From assembly GCA_944376455.1 (NCBI GenBank), contig CALWCO010000001.1, positions 53,182 through 117,181 on the forward strand: DNA of 64,000 nucleotides, written 5' to 3'. Of the stretch, positions 43,501 through 52,035 are shown in pieces. The notes below the pieces were generated by a model that was given only the letters and a program-made list of their open reading frames with translations, made no database searches and was not told the DNA's origin. Origin of the DNA: an uncultured Clostridia bacterium (lineage in GTDB: Bacteria; Bacillota; Clostridia; Christensenellales; Borkfalkiaceae). Positions within the stretch are counted from its first letter, which is position 1; each line of letters starts with the position of its first letter. A program made the translations under genes and the position numbers.

Positions 43501-44409
43501 TCATACCGTCGGGAATGTTATTTCCGTCGTTCCGTAATCATACAGACGAACAGTCAAAACATAGGAAACTCCTTCAAGATCCGCTGAAAGATCAAGAAAT
43601 ACAAGATTTTTGTTTTCAAATTTTACAGTTGTATCAAAAGCCAGGGCGCCGTTTGAACTGATATTCAAATGAACCGTACCTTTATATGAATTATCGGTTT
43701 CGTCAAATTCAAATAAAGAGTTATATTGTACAGAAGGAATTATCGATCTCATAAAACCGAAGTCATCGCCGTAATTGCCTTGCTCATATTCTTGCAATGT
43801 ATCGTAACCGCTTCCTTCCGGGCCGGCTTCCCAACCTGTTTCTGTTTTAAAAAAATAAGAAACGGTTTTATCCCCATTAACTCTATAGATATGTTCGCCC
43901 CAGTCTATAACGCCGGAAGATGTTTGGTGTATACTACCGTTTTCAATAAGTTTTAATGTCATTTCCCCGCTTTCGCCGCCTACATTTACTGTACCGGTAA
44001 AAGTCAAATTTTTATATTTGAGATTAAGAGCCTCGTTCCATTCTTCTTCTGTTACGGTATAAGTACTAGCCGCTTTTACGGTAACGGTACAAGTATCGGT
44101 TTTATCCCCCGCTTTTGCCGTGATGGTGGCAGTACCCGCCGCGACAGCCGTAACTTTGCCGTTATCCACCGTAGCAATAGCGGTGTTATCGGACAGCCAC
44201 GTTACCGCCTTATCCGTCGCGGCGTCAGGCGCAACCATCGCCGTGAGCGTTTCTTCGCCGCCGACTTCCAACGTCAATTCGGTTTTATTGATCGTTACGC
44301 TCTCAACCGCCACCGTTTGTCCTTCGCCGTTGTCACAAGCAACAAGACCGAACGCGCAGAGCATAGCGCATACAATCCCTACACCCATAGTCAATAGGCC
44401 TTTTTTCAT
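43501..44409 (-). CDS. AT-rich Big2-domain lipoprotein
   Basis: 302 aa. Lipobox GLVAC (Cys 25). A bacterial Ig-like Big2 domain covers about 33-112: VESVTINKTELTLEVGGEET, DKAVTWLSDNTAIATVDNGK, VTAVAAGTATITAKAG. The remaining 190 residues are a beta-rich domain I do not recognise (YTVTEEEWNEALNLKYKNLT), similar in style to small lipoproteins of gut Clostridia. The DNA is visibly more AT-rich than its neighbours, especially downstream of the Big2 part, suggesting transfer or domain replacement. AAGGAGG precedes the ATG. It lies between two LRR lipoprotein genes. Confidence 0.85.
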   Translation of the reverse strand: MKKGLLTMGVGIVCAMLCAFGLVACDNGEGQTVAVESVTINKTELTLEVGGEETLTAMVAPDAATDKAVTWLSDNTAIATVDNGKVTAVAAGTATITAKAGDKTDTCTVTVKAASTYTVTEEEWNEALNLKYKNLTFTGTVNVGGESGEMTLKLIENGSIHQTSSGVIDWGEHIYRVNGDKTVSYFFKTETGWEAGPEGSGYDTLQEYEQGNYGDDFGFMRSIIPSVQYNSLFEFDETDNSYKGTVHLNISSNGALAFDTTVKFENKNLVFLDLSADLEGVSYVLTVRLYDYGTTEITFPTV

Positions 44410-44506
44410 AGTTTATCCTCCTTGCGGATTACAGTTTAAATGTACTTTTACTACAACGCCGAAAAATTACATATCGGGCACAAATTCAATAAATTTACTT
44501 AATTTT

Positions 44507-44535
44507 ATTATAGCAAAAAGCGGAAAACGGGGCAA
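44507..44535 (-). promoter_or_regulatory. promoter of the Big2 lipoprotein gene
   Basis: Minus strand TTGCCC (44535-44530), 17 bp, TATAAT (44512-44507). Start near 44500; leader about 90 nt. Confidence 0.6.
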
Positions 44536-44548
44536 ACAAAAGATAACT

Positions 44549-44566
44549 GTAAAAGTACACTTTTAC
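44549..44566 (-). promoter_or_regulatory. dyad operator, with a half-copy in the leader
   Basis: GTAAAAGT-AC-ACTTTTAC is a perfect 8-bp inverted repeat 14 bp upstream of the -35. A matching half-site GTACTTTTAC lies in the leader at 44442-44451. The two sites flank the promoter about 110 bp apart, an arrangement suited to looping repression or an activator plus a roadblock. Confidence 0.55.
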
Positions 44567-44947
44567 TGCCATTGTTTTGTTTGGTGAATGTTACGTTCCG
44601 ATGCAACAATACGGAACGGAGTTCATCAAAAAATTCAAAGAACGCCAAAAAAGCAAACCGTCGCTGTCTGAGACGCTCCCCGAAAGACTATGTCTCGGAT
44701 TTTTTACGTGAAGGCTTGCTGTATTGATCCTATAAAAATTTATCTCATATGTTTGACAAACCTACGGCTCTTTCGGAAAGCGTGCGCAACAGCTCCCCCG
44801 TGATCGCGCGGATATAATTTTTTCCCGAACGACGGATACGCGACGAAATTCTGCCCTCAACGCGGACACGGCCGGCCGCATTTTCGCCTTTTTGCCTTTT
44901 CGCGTCTTTGTCGCCCGCGGCAATCTTTTCGTCTCTTCTTTCCGAAT
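44567..44947. other. spacer with a small ORF remnant and hairpin
   Basis: A plus-strand 36-codon frame (44601-44711, starting MQQYGTEFIKKFKERQ) lacks a ribosome site and may be a transposase remnant, though this is weak. CTGAGAC/GTCTCGG (44668-44674, 44692-44698) followed by ATTTTTT forms a plus-strand terminator. The remainder up to the LRR stop shows no supported gene. Confidence 0.35.
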
Positions 44948-47197
44948 TTATTTCACCCAACGCACGGGCATGCCGTCCTCGTAACGCCAATACCGCCCGT
45001 CATATGCCGTGCCGTCCGTATTCAGCGGCGGCTCCGTTTCGGAATAATAATACATTTTTGACGTCAGCCCGCGGCCGGAATTGTCCGTTACGTTCGCCCA
45101 AGAACTTGCCGTACCGCCGTAATATACGTACTGCAAGCTGTTTGCATTGAGGAAAGAAGAACTTTCAATGGTTTCGATCGAGGACGGCAAAACGATGCTC
45201 GTCAGGCCGTAACAATTAATGAAGGCGCCCTCTCTGATCCGCCTTACTCCCTCCTGCAAAATGACCGTCGTCAAGGCTTTACAGGAACTGAACGTGGAAA
45301 CGCCGATCGTCTGAACGCCGCCCGGTATGACGATCGATTGCAGTCTTTGGCAATAATTAAACGCTCTGCTGCCGAGGCTTTGCAGCCCGTCGGGCAGAGT
45401 GATCTGCGTCAGCCCCCAACAATCTTCAAACGCACTCGTTCCGATGGAGGTGATCGTATCTGCCAGTACGATTTCGGTCAGGCGCGAACAACCCATAAAG
45501 GCTTCCGTCCCTATCGACGTGCCGCCTGTGATCGCAACTTTGGTCAAAGCGGACGGCAAAGAACTGTTTTGAGAGGACGCGTACTCCGTTCCGAAGATAT
45601 ACCCCAGATGTCTTCCCTCGGAGCCGTAAGCGTCGTTGCCCGTGAAGGGAACGGACAAAGAAGTGAGCGAAGAGCACCCGTAAAACGCCCCGAACCCGAT
45701 CTCTTCCACGGTGTTCGGCACGACGGCGCTCTGTATCGCCGTGTTGCCGGAAAAGGCGGCGATCTCGATGGATTTGACCGCTTTCCCCGACAATTCTTCG
45801 GGTATGACCAGCTCCGTAGCTGTGCCCGTATAGCCGTAAATGCCCAATCCCCCGTCGCGGCGGAGCATCCACTGCCAGCCGTCGGACGTTTCGCCCCGCT
45901 CTCCGCCGTAATACCATATGGTCTTACCGGAAGGGTTCCAACGATCATTCCATCCGCTCGATTGAAACGGTGCCTCACACCAGACCGTCAGGGCGTTGTT
46001 CCAGATATAGCCGCTCTCGCCCACACGAAATGCCGATTCGCCGATCTCATTCACATCGTAAGGGACGACGATGTCGGTGCAGAGATCGCATCTGTAAAAG
46101 GCATAGTCGCCGATGCTCTTCAATCCGTCCGGCAAAACGATTTCGGTGAGACGCTGACAGGAACTGAAAGCGGAGGCGCCGACATACGTAACGCTGTCGG
46201 GAATATCCGCTCTTTCCAGCGAAACGCACTGTTGAAAAAGTCCGTCTTCGATGCGCTCCAATCCCGCGGGCAAAGTTACAACGGTCAATCGGCTGCAATC
46301 GGCAAACGCGCCCTCGCCGACGGAAGTTACCGTATCGGGAACGTCCATTTCCGTCAGGCCGTCGCAATCGGAAAAGGCATAGTTGCCGATGCTCTCCAAC
46401 CCGTCCGGCAAAGGCATTTCACGCAGGCCGTCGCAATCATAGAAGGCATACCCGCCCACGCTCGACACCCCTGCAGGCAAGGCCAACCCGGTCAACCCGT
46501 CGCAAGCGTAAAACGCGCTTTGCCCGATGCTTTCCACCGTGGCGGGCAGAACAATTTCTTCCAGCGCGCCGCAACCGCGGAACGCGTCGTCCCCGACCGA
46601 GGTCAGACCGCTCTCACCGCGGAAAGTCACCGTTTTGAGCTTGGTGCAATTCTCGAATGCGCCCGTATACCCTTCCCCGTTCCCGACAGAGGTCATCAGG
46701 CGAGGCAGAGAAACTTGCGTGAGAAGCGCATTGTCGGCAAACGCGCCGTCCGCCACCGCCGTGACGGGCATGCCCTCGTAAAACGTGGGGATCTTGAGCG
46801 CGGCGCCCGCAAACGTACCGCTTCCGATGCAGGCATAGGACGCGCCGTCCGTACCGAGCGCGTATTCCAGCCCCTCGGAGAAGTCCGCCGTCCAGCGCGC
46901 CGTTAAAGTCATATCTTCCGTGACCAAAGTGCCGTTCGTCACCTGTGCGGCATTGGCGTTTGAACCGTTGAACCAGCCCGCAAAGATGTAATCCTCCCGT
47001 TCGGGAACGGGCAGGCTGACCGCCGCTCCCTGTTCCAGGGATATTTCGTTCGTGCCGCTCGGGATCTGTCCGCCCGACGCATCCAGCGTAACCGTGACAT
47101 TGTTGCCGCCGCCATCCTCGCACGCCGTCAGTGCGCCCAAAAGACAAACAAACGCCAAAAGAAAAAAAATAACCGTTATAAAGGATTTTCTTTTCAA
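44948..47197 (-). CDS. BspA-type leucine-rich-repeat lipoprotein, paralogue
   Basis: 749 aa if started at TTG 47197 (LKRKSFITVIFFLLAFVCLL), which sits five bases after AGGAGGGGGAC. An ATG five codons upstream has no ribosome site. Lipobox ALTAC (Cys 26), a beta-grasp repeat (FAGWFNGSNANAAQV...LTLTARW), LRR_5 repeats, and the end YDGRYWRYEDGMPVRWVK. The first ~120 mature residues and the C-terminal cap are nearly identical to the 40658-43234 protein while the middle repeats diverge. A surface adhesin or ligand-binding role is inferred. Confidence 0.9.
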   Translation of the reverse strand: MKRKSFITVIFFLLAFVCLLGALTACEDGGGNNVTVTLDASGGQIPSGTNEISLEQGAAVSLPVPEREDYIFAGWFNGSNANAAQVTNGTLVTEDMTLTARWTADFSEGLEYALGTDGASYACIGSGTFAGAALKIPTFYEGMPVTAVADGAFADNALLTQVSLPRLMTSVGNGEGYTGAFENCTKLKTVTFRGESGLTSVGDDAFRGCGALEEIVLPATVESIGQSAFYACDGLTGLALPAGVSSVGGYAFYDCDGLREMPLPDGLESIGNYAFSDCDGLTEMDVPDTVTSVGEGAFADCSRLTVVTLPAGLERIEDGLFQQCVSLERADIPDSVTYVGASAFSSCQRLTEIVLPDGLKSIGDYAFYRCDLCTDIVVPYDVNEIGESAFRVGESGYIWNNALTVWCEAPFQSSGWNDRWNPSGKTIWYYGGERGETSDGWQWMLRRDGGLGIYGYTGTATELVIPEELSGKAVKSIEIAAFSGNTAIQSAVVPNTVEEIGFGAFYGCSSLTSLSVPFTGNDAYGSEGRHLGYIFGTEYASSQNSSLPSALTKVAITGGTSIGTEAFMGCSRLTEIVLADTITSIGTSAFEDCWGLTQITLPDGLQSLGSRAFNYCQRLQSIVIPGGVQTIGVSTFSSCKALTTVILQEGVRRIREGAFINCYGLTSIVLPSSIETIESSSFLNANSLQYVYYGGTASSWANVTDNSGRGLTSKMYYYSETEPPLNTDGTAYDGRYWRYEDGMPVRWVK

Positions 47198-47276
47198 GTC
47201 CCCCTCCTGCATTTCGATCGTCCGCGCGCGGAAACTCCACGCGGTTTTCACCCGATGTGGTTATAATTATACTCTT

Positions 47277-47305
47277 ATAATATCATAAATTACTCGCTTT
47301 GTCAA
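47277..47305 (-). promoter_or_regulatory. promoter of the second leucine-rich lipoprotein gene
   Basis: Minus strand TTGACA (47305-47300), 17 bp, TATTAT (47282-47277). It is closely comparable to the promoter of the paralogue. Confidence 0.75.
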
Positions 47306-47370
47306 GGCAACGTTTTTTTGCGCGGGGATTTATTGCACCGCACCGCAAAAAACGCATAACGCATAGCGGG

Positions 47371-49026
47371 TCAACGGAAATACAGGTAATGAAAAATTAT
47401 CAGTAAGCCGCGATCGGCGTCATATGCCAGATAATACATCTCGCTTCCCCCGGGGAACGGACTGCCGTCATACGCACCCGTTTCGATCTCGCAGAGCAAG
47501 AATCGGTCATACTCCTGCGTCAGGAGAGAAAAATACACATCGACCGCCTCCGAAACAATCGACGCCTGCCAGAGGTCGTCTTGTTCGATCTTCTGCAAAA
47601 AGGCCTGTTTTTGCCCGTCGTCCGCAAATTTCACGATGCTGCGGTCCATGTCCACAAACGGATCTTCGGACGGGTCGACGCGCTCCGCTTCCGCCTCCCA
47701 TTCGTAAAATTGCGTCTCGATCATGCCGTTGTCGGGCAATCGGATGCCGACAGCCGCTTCCACCTGCAAAAGATAGTCGTAATCATACGAATACATCGGG
47801 AGCGAGAGGAGGGAAAAGCTCCCGTAACAGGCCAGCAAAAAAGCCATAATGCTGCCGCCGACGATATTTTTGGTACATTTCAGCCCTTTGCCGTTGCCGT
47901 AAATGCCGATCGCAACAGACGCCAAAGGCACGGGGAGGAACAAAAAGAACGCCCATGTGTTCTTCACCGCCGTCGAAAACGCCTCGGGAAAGGGCGAATA
48001 CGCCGTCAATACCGCCAACAGAACCAGCGCGGCGAAAAGCGTGAAAAACGACAGAATGAACAGCGCCAGCGCGACCATTCGGATTGCACCCGCTTTTTTC
48101 TCGGATATGCCCGGATGTTCGTTCCTTTGCGTGCCCGCCGCCGATTTATATTTCCCCGCTCCGTTATAAAAAAGCCGTAAAACCTGCGCGGCGTCGCCCG
48201 CAATGTTATTCTTGTCGATGACGCAAACGCGATGATCGAAAAAGATATAGAGGCACCCCTCCCGATCAAGAATCTTCTCGATCTCCGTATAATCCCGCGT
48301 GTATCGCACGAACGTTCGTTTCGTACTACTTTCCAATTCAAACCGATCGGAGAAAAAACGATAACTGATCATATAGCCGCCCTCGGCGGTCAGGTCCTTT
48401 TTCTGCTCGCGCCGACGCTTTTCCAGTCCGATGAAGCAAACGAGTACAAAGACCATCCCGGACACGGGCAAAAAAGCCCACTCGCCCGCGCCGTCCCCAA
48501 GAAGCCCCGCAAGCGCAAGCGAAAACAAAACGAACAGCACCGGGAGCAAAACATAGAACGGACGGAAAGCATACGCAAGCATTCTCACCACTTTCTTTTC
48601 GTCCGCCAACGTGACGCACGTCCCCACCATGCCCGTTTCCGCGGCCGAATATCCCGAAGCACATTCTCCTTCGGACGGGGCGGCGGACATGCCTTCTGCG
48701 GCGACGGACGTACCGTTCGGCGCCGCAACCTCTTCCCGCAAGTCCGACGCGCCTTCCGACAGGGCGGATACGCCTTCAGTCACGGCGCCCGACGGGTCAG
48801 ATGCACTTTCCGACGGGCTCCGCCCCCTCTCCGTCTTGCCGCAAAGCCGATCCATGGAAACATCGAATATTTCGCTCATGCGCAGAAGGTTATCGATGGA
48901 AGGGACGGTCTGGTCGGTCTCCCACAGGCTGACGCTCTGTCTGGATACCTCCAGCCGCGCCGCAAGTTCTTCCTGTGACATGGCGTTTTGTTTGCGCAAT
49001 GCATAAATTTCCTTTCCGATCGACAT
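47371..49026 (-). CDS. membrane-bound XRE-type regulator with a PH-like region
   Basis: 551 aa from MSIGKEIYALRKQNAMSQEE. N-terminal helix-turn-helix (about 4-58; SQEELAARLEVSRQSVSLWE), a Ser/Glu/Ala-rich linker (about 70-140), two transmembrane helices, a YcxB-like or PH-like segment (YRFFSDRFELESSTKRTFVR; EIEKILDREGCLYIFFDHR), three or more helices, and a C-terminal outer domain of about 120 residues. It could be a one-component membrane sensor that binds DNA. The next gene upstream also combines helices with an outer domain. AAGGAG precedes the chosen ATG. Confidence 0.8.
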   Translation of the reverse strand: MSIGKEIYALRKQNAMSQEELAARLEVSRQSVSLWETDQTVPSIDNLLRMSEIFDVSMDRLCGKTERGRSPSESASDPSGAVTEGVSALSEGASDLREEVAAPNGTSVAAEGMSAAPSEGECASGYSAAETGMVGTCVTLADEKKVVRMLAYAFRPFYVLLPVLFVLFSLALAGLLGDGAGEWAFLPVSGMVFVLVCFIGLEKRRREQKKDLTAEGGYMISYRFFSDRFELESSTKRTFVRYTRDYTEIEKILDREGCLYIFFDHRVCVIDKNNIAGDAAQVLRLFYNGAGKYKSAAGTQRNEHPGISEKKAGAIRMVALALFILSFFTLFAALVLLAVLTAYSPFPEAFSTAVKNTWAFFLFLPVPLASVAIGIYGNGKGLKCTKNIVGGSIMAFLLACYGSFSLLSLPMYSYDYDYLLQVEAAVGIRLPDNGMIETQFYEWEAEAERVDPSEDPFVDMDRSIVKFADDGQKQAFLQKIEQDDLWQASIVSEAVDVYFSLLTQEYDRFLLCEIETGAYDGSPFPGGSEMYYLAYDADRGLLIIFHYLYFR

Positions 49027-49076
49027 CGTCTTGCTCCTTTTTTCGGTTTCGGCGCTTTTCCCGCCACTCACCATAG

Positions 49077-49105
49077 AGTATACCAAGGCTTACGCACCGC
49101 CGCAA
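49077..49105 (-). promoter_or_regulatory. promoter of the membrane XRE regulator
   Basis: Minus strand TTGCGG (49105-49100), 17 bp, TATACT (49082-49077). Leader about 43 nt. Confidence 0.55.
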
Positions 49106-49168
49106 CCAAATCTGCTTGGAAATTTGTCAAGCAACGCTTGCAGACGAATAATTTCCCCTCATTTTTTC

Positions 49169-50053
49169 TCAATTTACCGCATTTCCCACGCTTTCCGTGC
49201 TTTCCGCGGTCGCCGTGCCGTTCACGTATGCGTCGAACGCACGAAGATCTATGGAAAACCGACGGAAAAAATAAATTTCTTTCGCCGGCACCGGGTCGGC
49301 GCCGAGCGCATAGACATAGACGATCGTTCCGTCCTTACCGAATAAAACTTTCCCTGTATCAATCGACACCGTTTCATCACTGTGGAAATAAAAAAAATCC
49401 TTCTGTGCCGAAATCTCCAAAAAATCCTCGTCGAAAGCAAACGGACGGACGGGATTTTCCGCCGTAACGTACTTCTCCGCGGCCCGCGTGAAAAGTTCGT
49501 CGTATTTTTCCCCGTCCACCCTGACCTCCAGATAAATCTCGCCGGCGGGATCCCACCAATGCGTGTAATAGTAAGAATAATGCACGCATTCCCCCTGCGC
49601 AATGTTTTCGGGAAAAAACTCCGCGGCCTCGCTGTAATCAAACCGCCTGTAATTTGAAAAATCCGTCGTTTTCGAAACGGGATACCCGGGGACAGCAAGC
49701 ACAAAAACCAAAAAACCGATCGTCGCATAGCCGATCATGAAGAACAGGATTCCCCGACATACGCGGAGGTTCTTTATAAAAATCACAAGAACCGTCGCCG
49801 CCGGCGGGATGCAGCAAAAAAATATCCATTTTACAATATACAGATAAGAAACGGTGTACAAAAGCGGATGCGACGCAAGAACGGATAACGCGATACACGC
49901 GGCAAAGATCAGTGCCAAAAGAACGATATCGGTCGCTTTTTGAAAGACGGAAAAATCTTTTTGCTTTTGTTCTTGCCTTTGCCCTTCCCCCGGCGCCCGT
50001 CCGGCAAAAGGAGCTCGATTAAAATCGGAACGATTTTCTTTCTCCTGTTTCAT
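49169..50053 (-). CDS. four-helix membrane protein with outer C-terminal domain
   Basis: 294 aa. Hydrophilic Gln/Glu/Lys-rich N-terminus (1-38), four hydrophobic helices (about 42-135), then about 155 residues likely outside (DFSNYRRFDYSEAAEFFPEN; YLEVRVDGEKYDELFTRAAE). No family recognised. The outer part resembles the tail of the XRE membrane protein next door in style (acidic, ending with strands carrying GKDGTIVYVYAL). ATGA overlap with rsmI shows co-translation with a housekeeping gene. Confidence 0.7.
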   Translation of the reverse strand: MKQEKENRSDFNRAPFAGRAPGEGQRQEQKQKDFSVFQKATDIVLLALIFAACIALSVLASHPLLYTVSYLYIVKWIFFCCIPPAATVLVIFIKNLRVCRGILFFMIGYATIGFLVFVLAVPGYPVSKTTDFSNYRRFDYSEAAEFFPENIAQGECVHYSYYYTHWWDPAGEIYLEVRVDGEKYDELFTRAAEKYVTAENPVRPFAFDEDFLEISAQKDFFYFHSDETVSIDTGKVLFGKDGTIVYVYALGADPVPAKEIYFFRRFSIDLRAFDAYVNGTATAESTESVGNAVN

Positions 50054-50859
50054 AATTTTTCCTCCACGGTATACTTATAGAGCTCCGATTTGGAGACCCC
50101 GCGGTCCTTTGCCGCGCGCTTGAGTGCCTCTTTTTTGTCCAGCCCCTGTTCCATGTAATGGCGTATGTGCTCGGCGGGAGAAAGCCCGTTGAGCGGGTTT
50201 TCCGTTTCCGCCGCGCCCGCGACGAGCAGGACATATTCCCCCCGCTTTTCCCCCGCCAGCCCCGCGGCAAGGGTGAAGGAAGTGCTCTCTTCGTGGATCT
50301 TGGTGATCTCCCGCACGGCACAAGCCGCGCGGTCGCCGAAAGCTTCCGCCATGGCGGCGACATCGTCGTCCACGTCCTGCGGCGCACAGTGAAAGATCAG
50401 CGTGGTGTCCAGGGTCTTATACTTTTCCAAAAGGCGCAATTTTTCGCTTTTTTTGTTGGGGAGAAAGCCGAGAAAGGTAAATTTAGACGCGTCCATGCCC
50501 GAAAGAACGAGCGCACAGGCAAACGCCGTCGCGCCCGGCGCGACGGTATAGGGCACGCCCTCCCTCTGCAACACCCTGCAGACAACATTCCCCGGATCGG
50601 AGATCACGGGCATGCCCGCATCGGACAGCACGACCACTTCCTCGCCCGCCTTGGCGCGGGCGACGATTTTCTCCGCCGCCGACTCCTCGTTGAATTTATG
50701 ACAGGCAAACAGAGGCTTTTTGATCTCGTACGCATTCAAAAGCCGCAAAGTATGCCGTGTATCTTCGCAAAAAATAACATCCGCGCCCCGCAAAATTTCC
50801 AGTGCGCGCAACGTGATGTCCTTGAGATTGCCGATGGGCGTCGCCACGAAAGTTACCAT
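50050..50859 (-). CDS. rsmI: 16S rRNA 2'-O-ribose C1402 methyltransferase
   Basis: 269 aa from MVTFVATPIGNLKDITLRAL. Tetrapyrrole-methylase fold: TPIGNLKDIT, CEDTRHTLRLLNAYEI, VVLSDAGMPVISDPG, PGATAFACALVLSGM, FLGFLPNKKSEK. It modifies C1402 of 16S rRNA. GGAGAGAAAA precedes the ATG; the long upstream extension is Arg-rich shadow. It follows the tRNA methyltransferase gene as in B. subtilis yabB-yazA-yabC, without the GIY-YIG gene yazA. Confidence 0.96.
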   Translation of the reverse strand: MVTFVATPIGNLKDITLRALEILRGADVIFCEDTRHTLRLLNAYEIKKPLFACHKFNEESAAEKIVARAKAGEEVVVLSDAGMPVISDPGNVVCRVLQREGVPYTVAPGATAFACALVLSGMDASKFTFLGFLPNKKSEKLRLLEKYKTLDTTLIFHCAPQDVDDDVAAMAEAFGDRAACAVREITKIHEESTSFTLAAGLAGEKRGEYVLLVAGAAETENPLNGLSPAEHIRHYMEQGLDKKEALKRAAKDRGVSKSELYKYTVEEKL

Positions 50860-50879
50860 TTTTCTCTCCTTTATTTTTC

Positions 50880-50917
50880 CCCCGCCGACGGGCAAGCCCG
50901 TCGGCGGGGCGTTTTTT
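50880..50917 (+). terminator. plus-strand terminator between two minus-strand genes
   Basis: A 14-bp perfect stem CCCCGCCGACGGGC/GCCCGTCGGCGGGG (loop AA) is followed by CGTTTTTT on the plus strand only. On the minus strand the stem ends just before the rsmI ribosome site. Confidence 0.7.
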
Positions 50918-51087
50918 ACCGCCTCGATGTTTGCTCTCGATTTTCCGCGCTCCATTTCCCGCGCCCGATTGTTTTCACCCGACGCGCGGCGGCACCCGCA
51001 AAAACGTGCCCGCAAAAAACGGCAATCGGTCAAACCTTCGCTTTGATCAAGCCGCAACCGCGTTTTATCGGGCTTTACAGATCATCG

Positions 51088-51879
51088 TCAAGCCTTCCGT
51101 CCGTCGCCGTAAGGCGGCGAATTTTCCGCCGTCGGCAGGACGGTCAGTCCCGCCTTGCCGCCCTTGACGGCCTCCACCAGCGCGAGGTACGGCTTTGCGC
51201 CCGACTTGCCCGCGACAAGTTGCAACCGTTTGGGCTCCAAGCCCGCTTCATGCAGACGGTAAAGCACTTCAGCCAGACGGTCGGCTCGATGACAGAGCGC
51301 GAACCGCCCGCCGAACCGCAGACAGCGCGCCGCTGACGCGCACAGTTCTTCCAGAGAAAGAAAAATCTCCTTGCGGCAGGCCGCCTTGGCGGGATCGGGG
51401 CTGGTCAGTCCGCCCTTTTCATAGGGCGGATTGCACAAAATCAAAGAAAACCGTTCCACATACGCCGCGGGAATATCCTGCACACGACAATTTTCCACCG
51501 AAAATTTTTCCTCCAGGCCGTTGAGCGCAACGCTTCTTCGGTTCATGTCGGCAAGCTCTTTCTGCATTTCAAAGCAGGTCACGGAAGCCACCATGCCCTG
51601 ATGTAAGGCATAAAAATGCAATCCCACGATGCCGCTGCCCGCACAGAAATCCGCCGCGATCTCCCCCGCTTTGCAACGGGCGAAGCGGGACAGCAGGACG
51701 GAATCGGACGTAAAGCGGTAATACTTGTCGCTCTGCAAAATCTTCATTCCGCCCACGAGCAGTTCTTCGGTTCGTTCCGACAACGTCGCATCCGCCGAGC
51801 CCTTCTCGGCTGCCGTAATGGTTGCATCCGCCAAGGTGTCCGCAGCGGGATTTCGGGTTGTGTCTTTTTTCTCTGTCAC
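51088..51879 (-). CDS. TrmN6-like tRNA1(Val) adenine-N6 methyltransferase
   Basis: 263 aa. Rossmann methyltransferase: ADFCAGSGIVGLHFYAL (SAM motif I), CFEMQKELADMNRRSVALNG, and the N6-adenine signature LILCNPPYEKGG. It matches B. subtilis YabB, which modifies A37 of tRNA1(Val). An N-terminal ~40-residue Thr/Ala-rich extension precedes the conserved VGGMKILQSDKYYRFTSDS. Gene order with rsmI and ricT supports the call. Confidence 0.9.
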   Translation of the reverse strand: MTEKKDTTRNPAADTLADATITAAEKGSADATLSERTEELLVGGMKILQSDKYYRFTSDSVLLSRFARCKAGEIAADFCAGSGIVGLHFYALHQGMVASVTCFEMQKELADMNRRSVALNGLEEKFSVENCRVQDIPAAYVERFSLILCNPPYEKGGLTSPDPAKAACRKEIFLSLEELCASAARCLRFGGRFALCHRADRLAEVLYRLHEAGLEPKRLQLVAGKSGAKPYLALVEAVKGGKAGLTVLPTAENSPPYGDGRKA

Positions 51880-51974
51880 GGGGCTTTCTCCTGTCTTGCA
51901 ACGGTATTTTGAATGGATTTATTTTTGTCTCGAACAAGCTTCCCTCTTTTTTCAGAGAGGGGGAGTAAAACATG

Positions 51975-52013
51975 AAAAAACGCGGAAGCCGTCTGTAAAA
52001 GGTGTCTTCCGCG
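51975..52013 (-). terminator. ferredoxin terminator
   Basis: CGCGGAAG/CTTCCGCG stem (51981-51988, 52006-52013), followed on the minus strand by TTTTTTC. Confidence 0.8.
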
Positions 52014-52035
52014 CTCTTTCCTTTGCCGTTTTCAG

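Noticed and set aside
44601..44711. 36-codon frame beginning MQQYGTEFIKKF, possibly an insertion-sequence remnant
   Set aside because: No ribosome site, no flanking inverted repeats, and too short to match a transposase family with confidence.
44745..44990. 81-codon minus-strand frame overlapping the end of the second LRR lipoprotein
   Set aside because: Overlaps the conserved LRR C-terminus in another frame, has no ribosome site, and reads as Arg/Lys-rich shadow.
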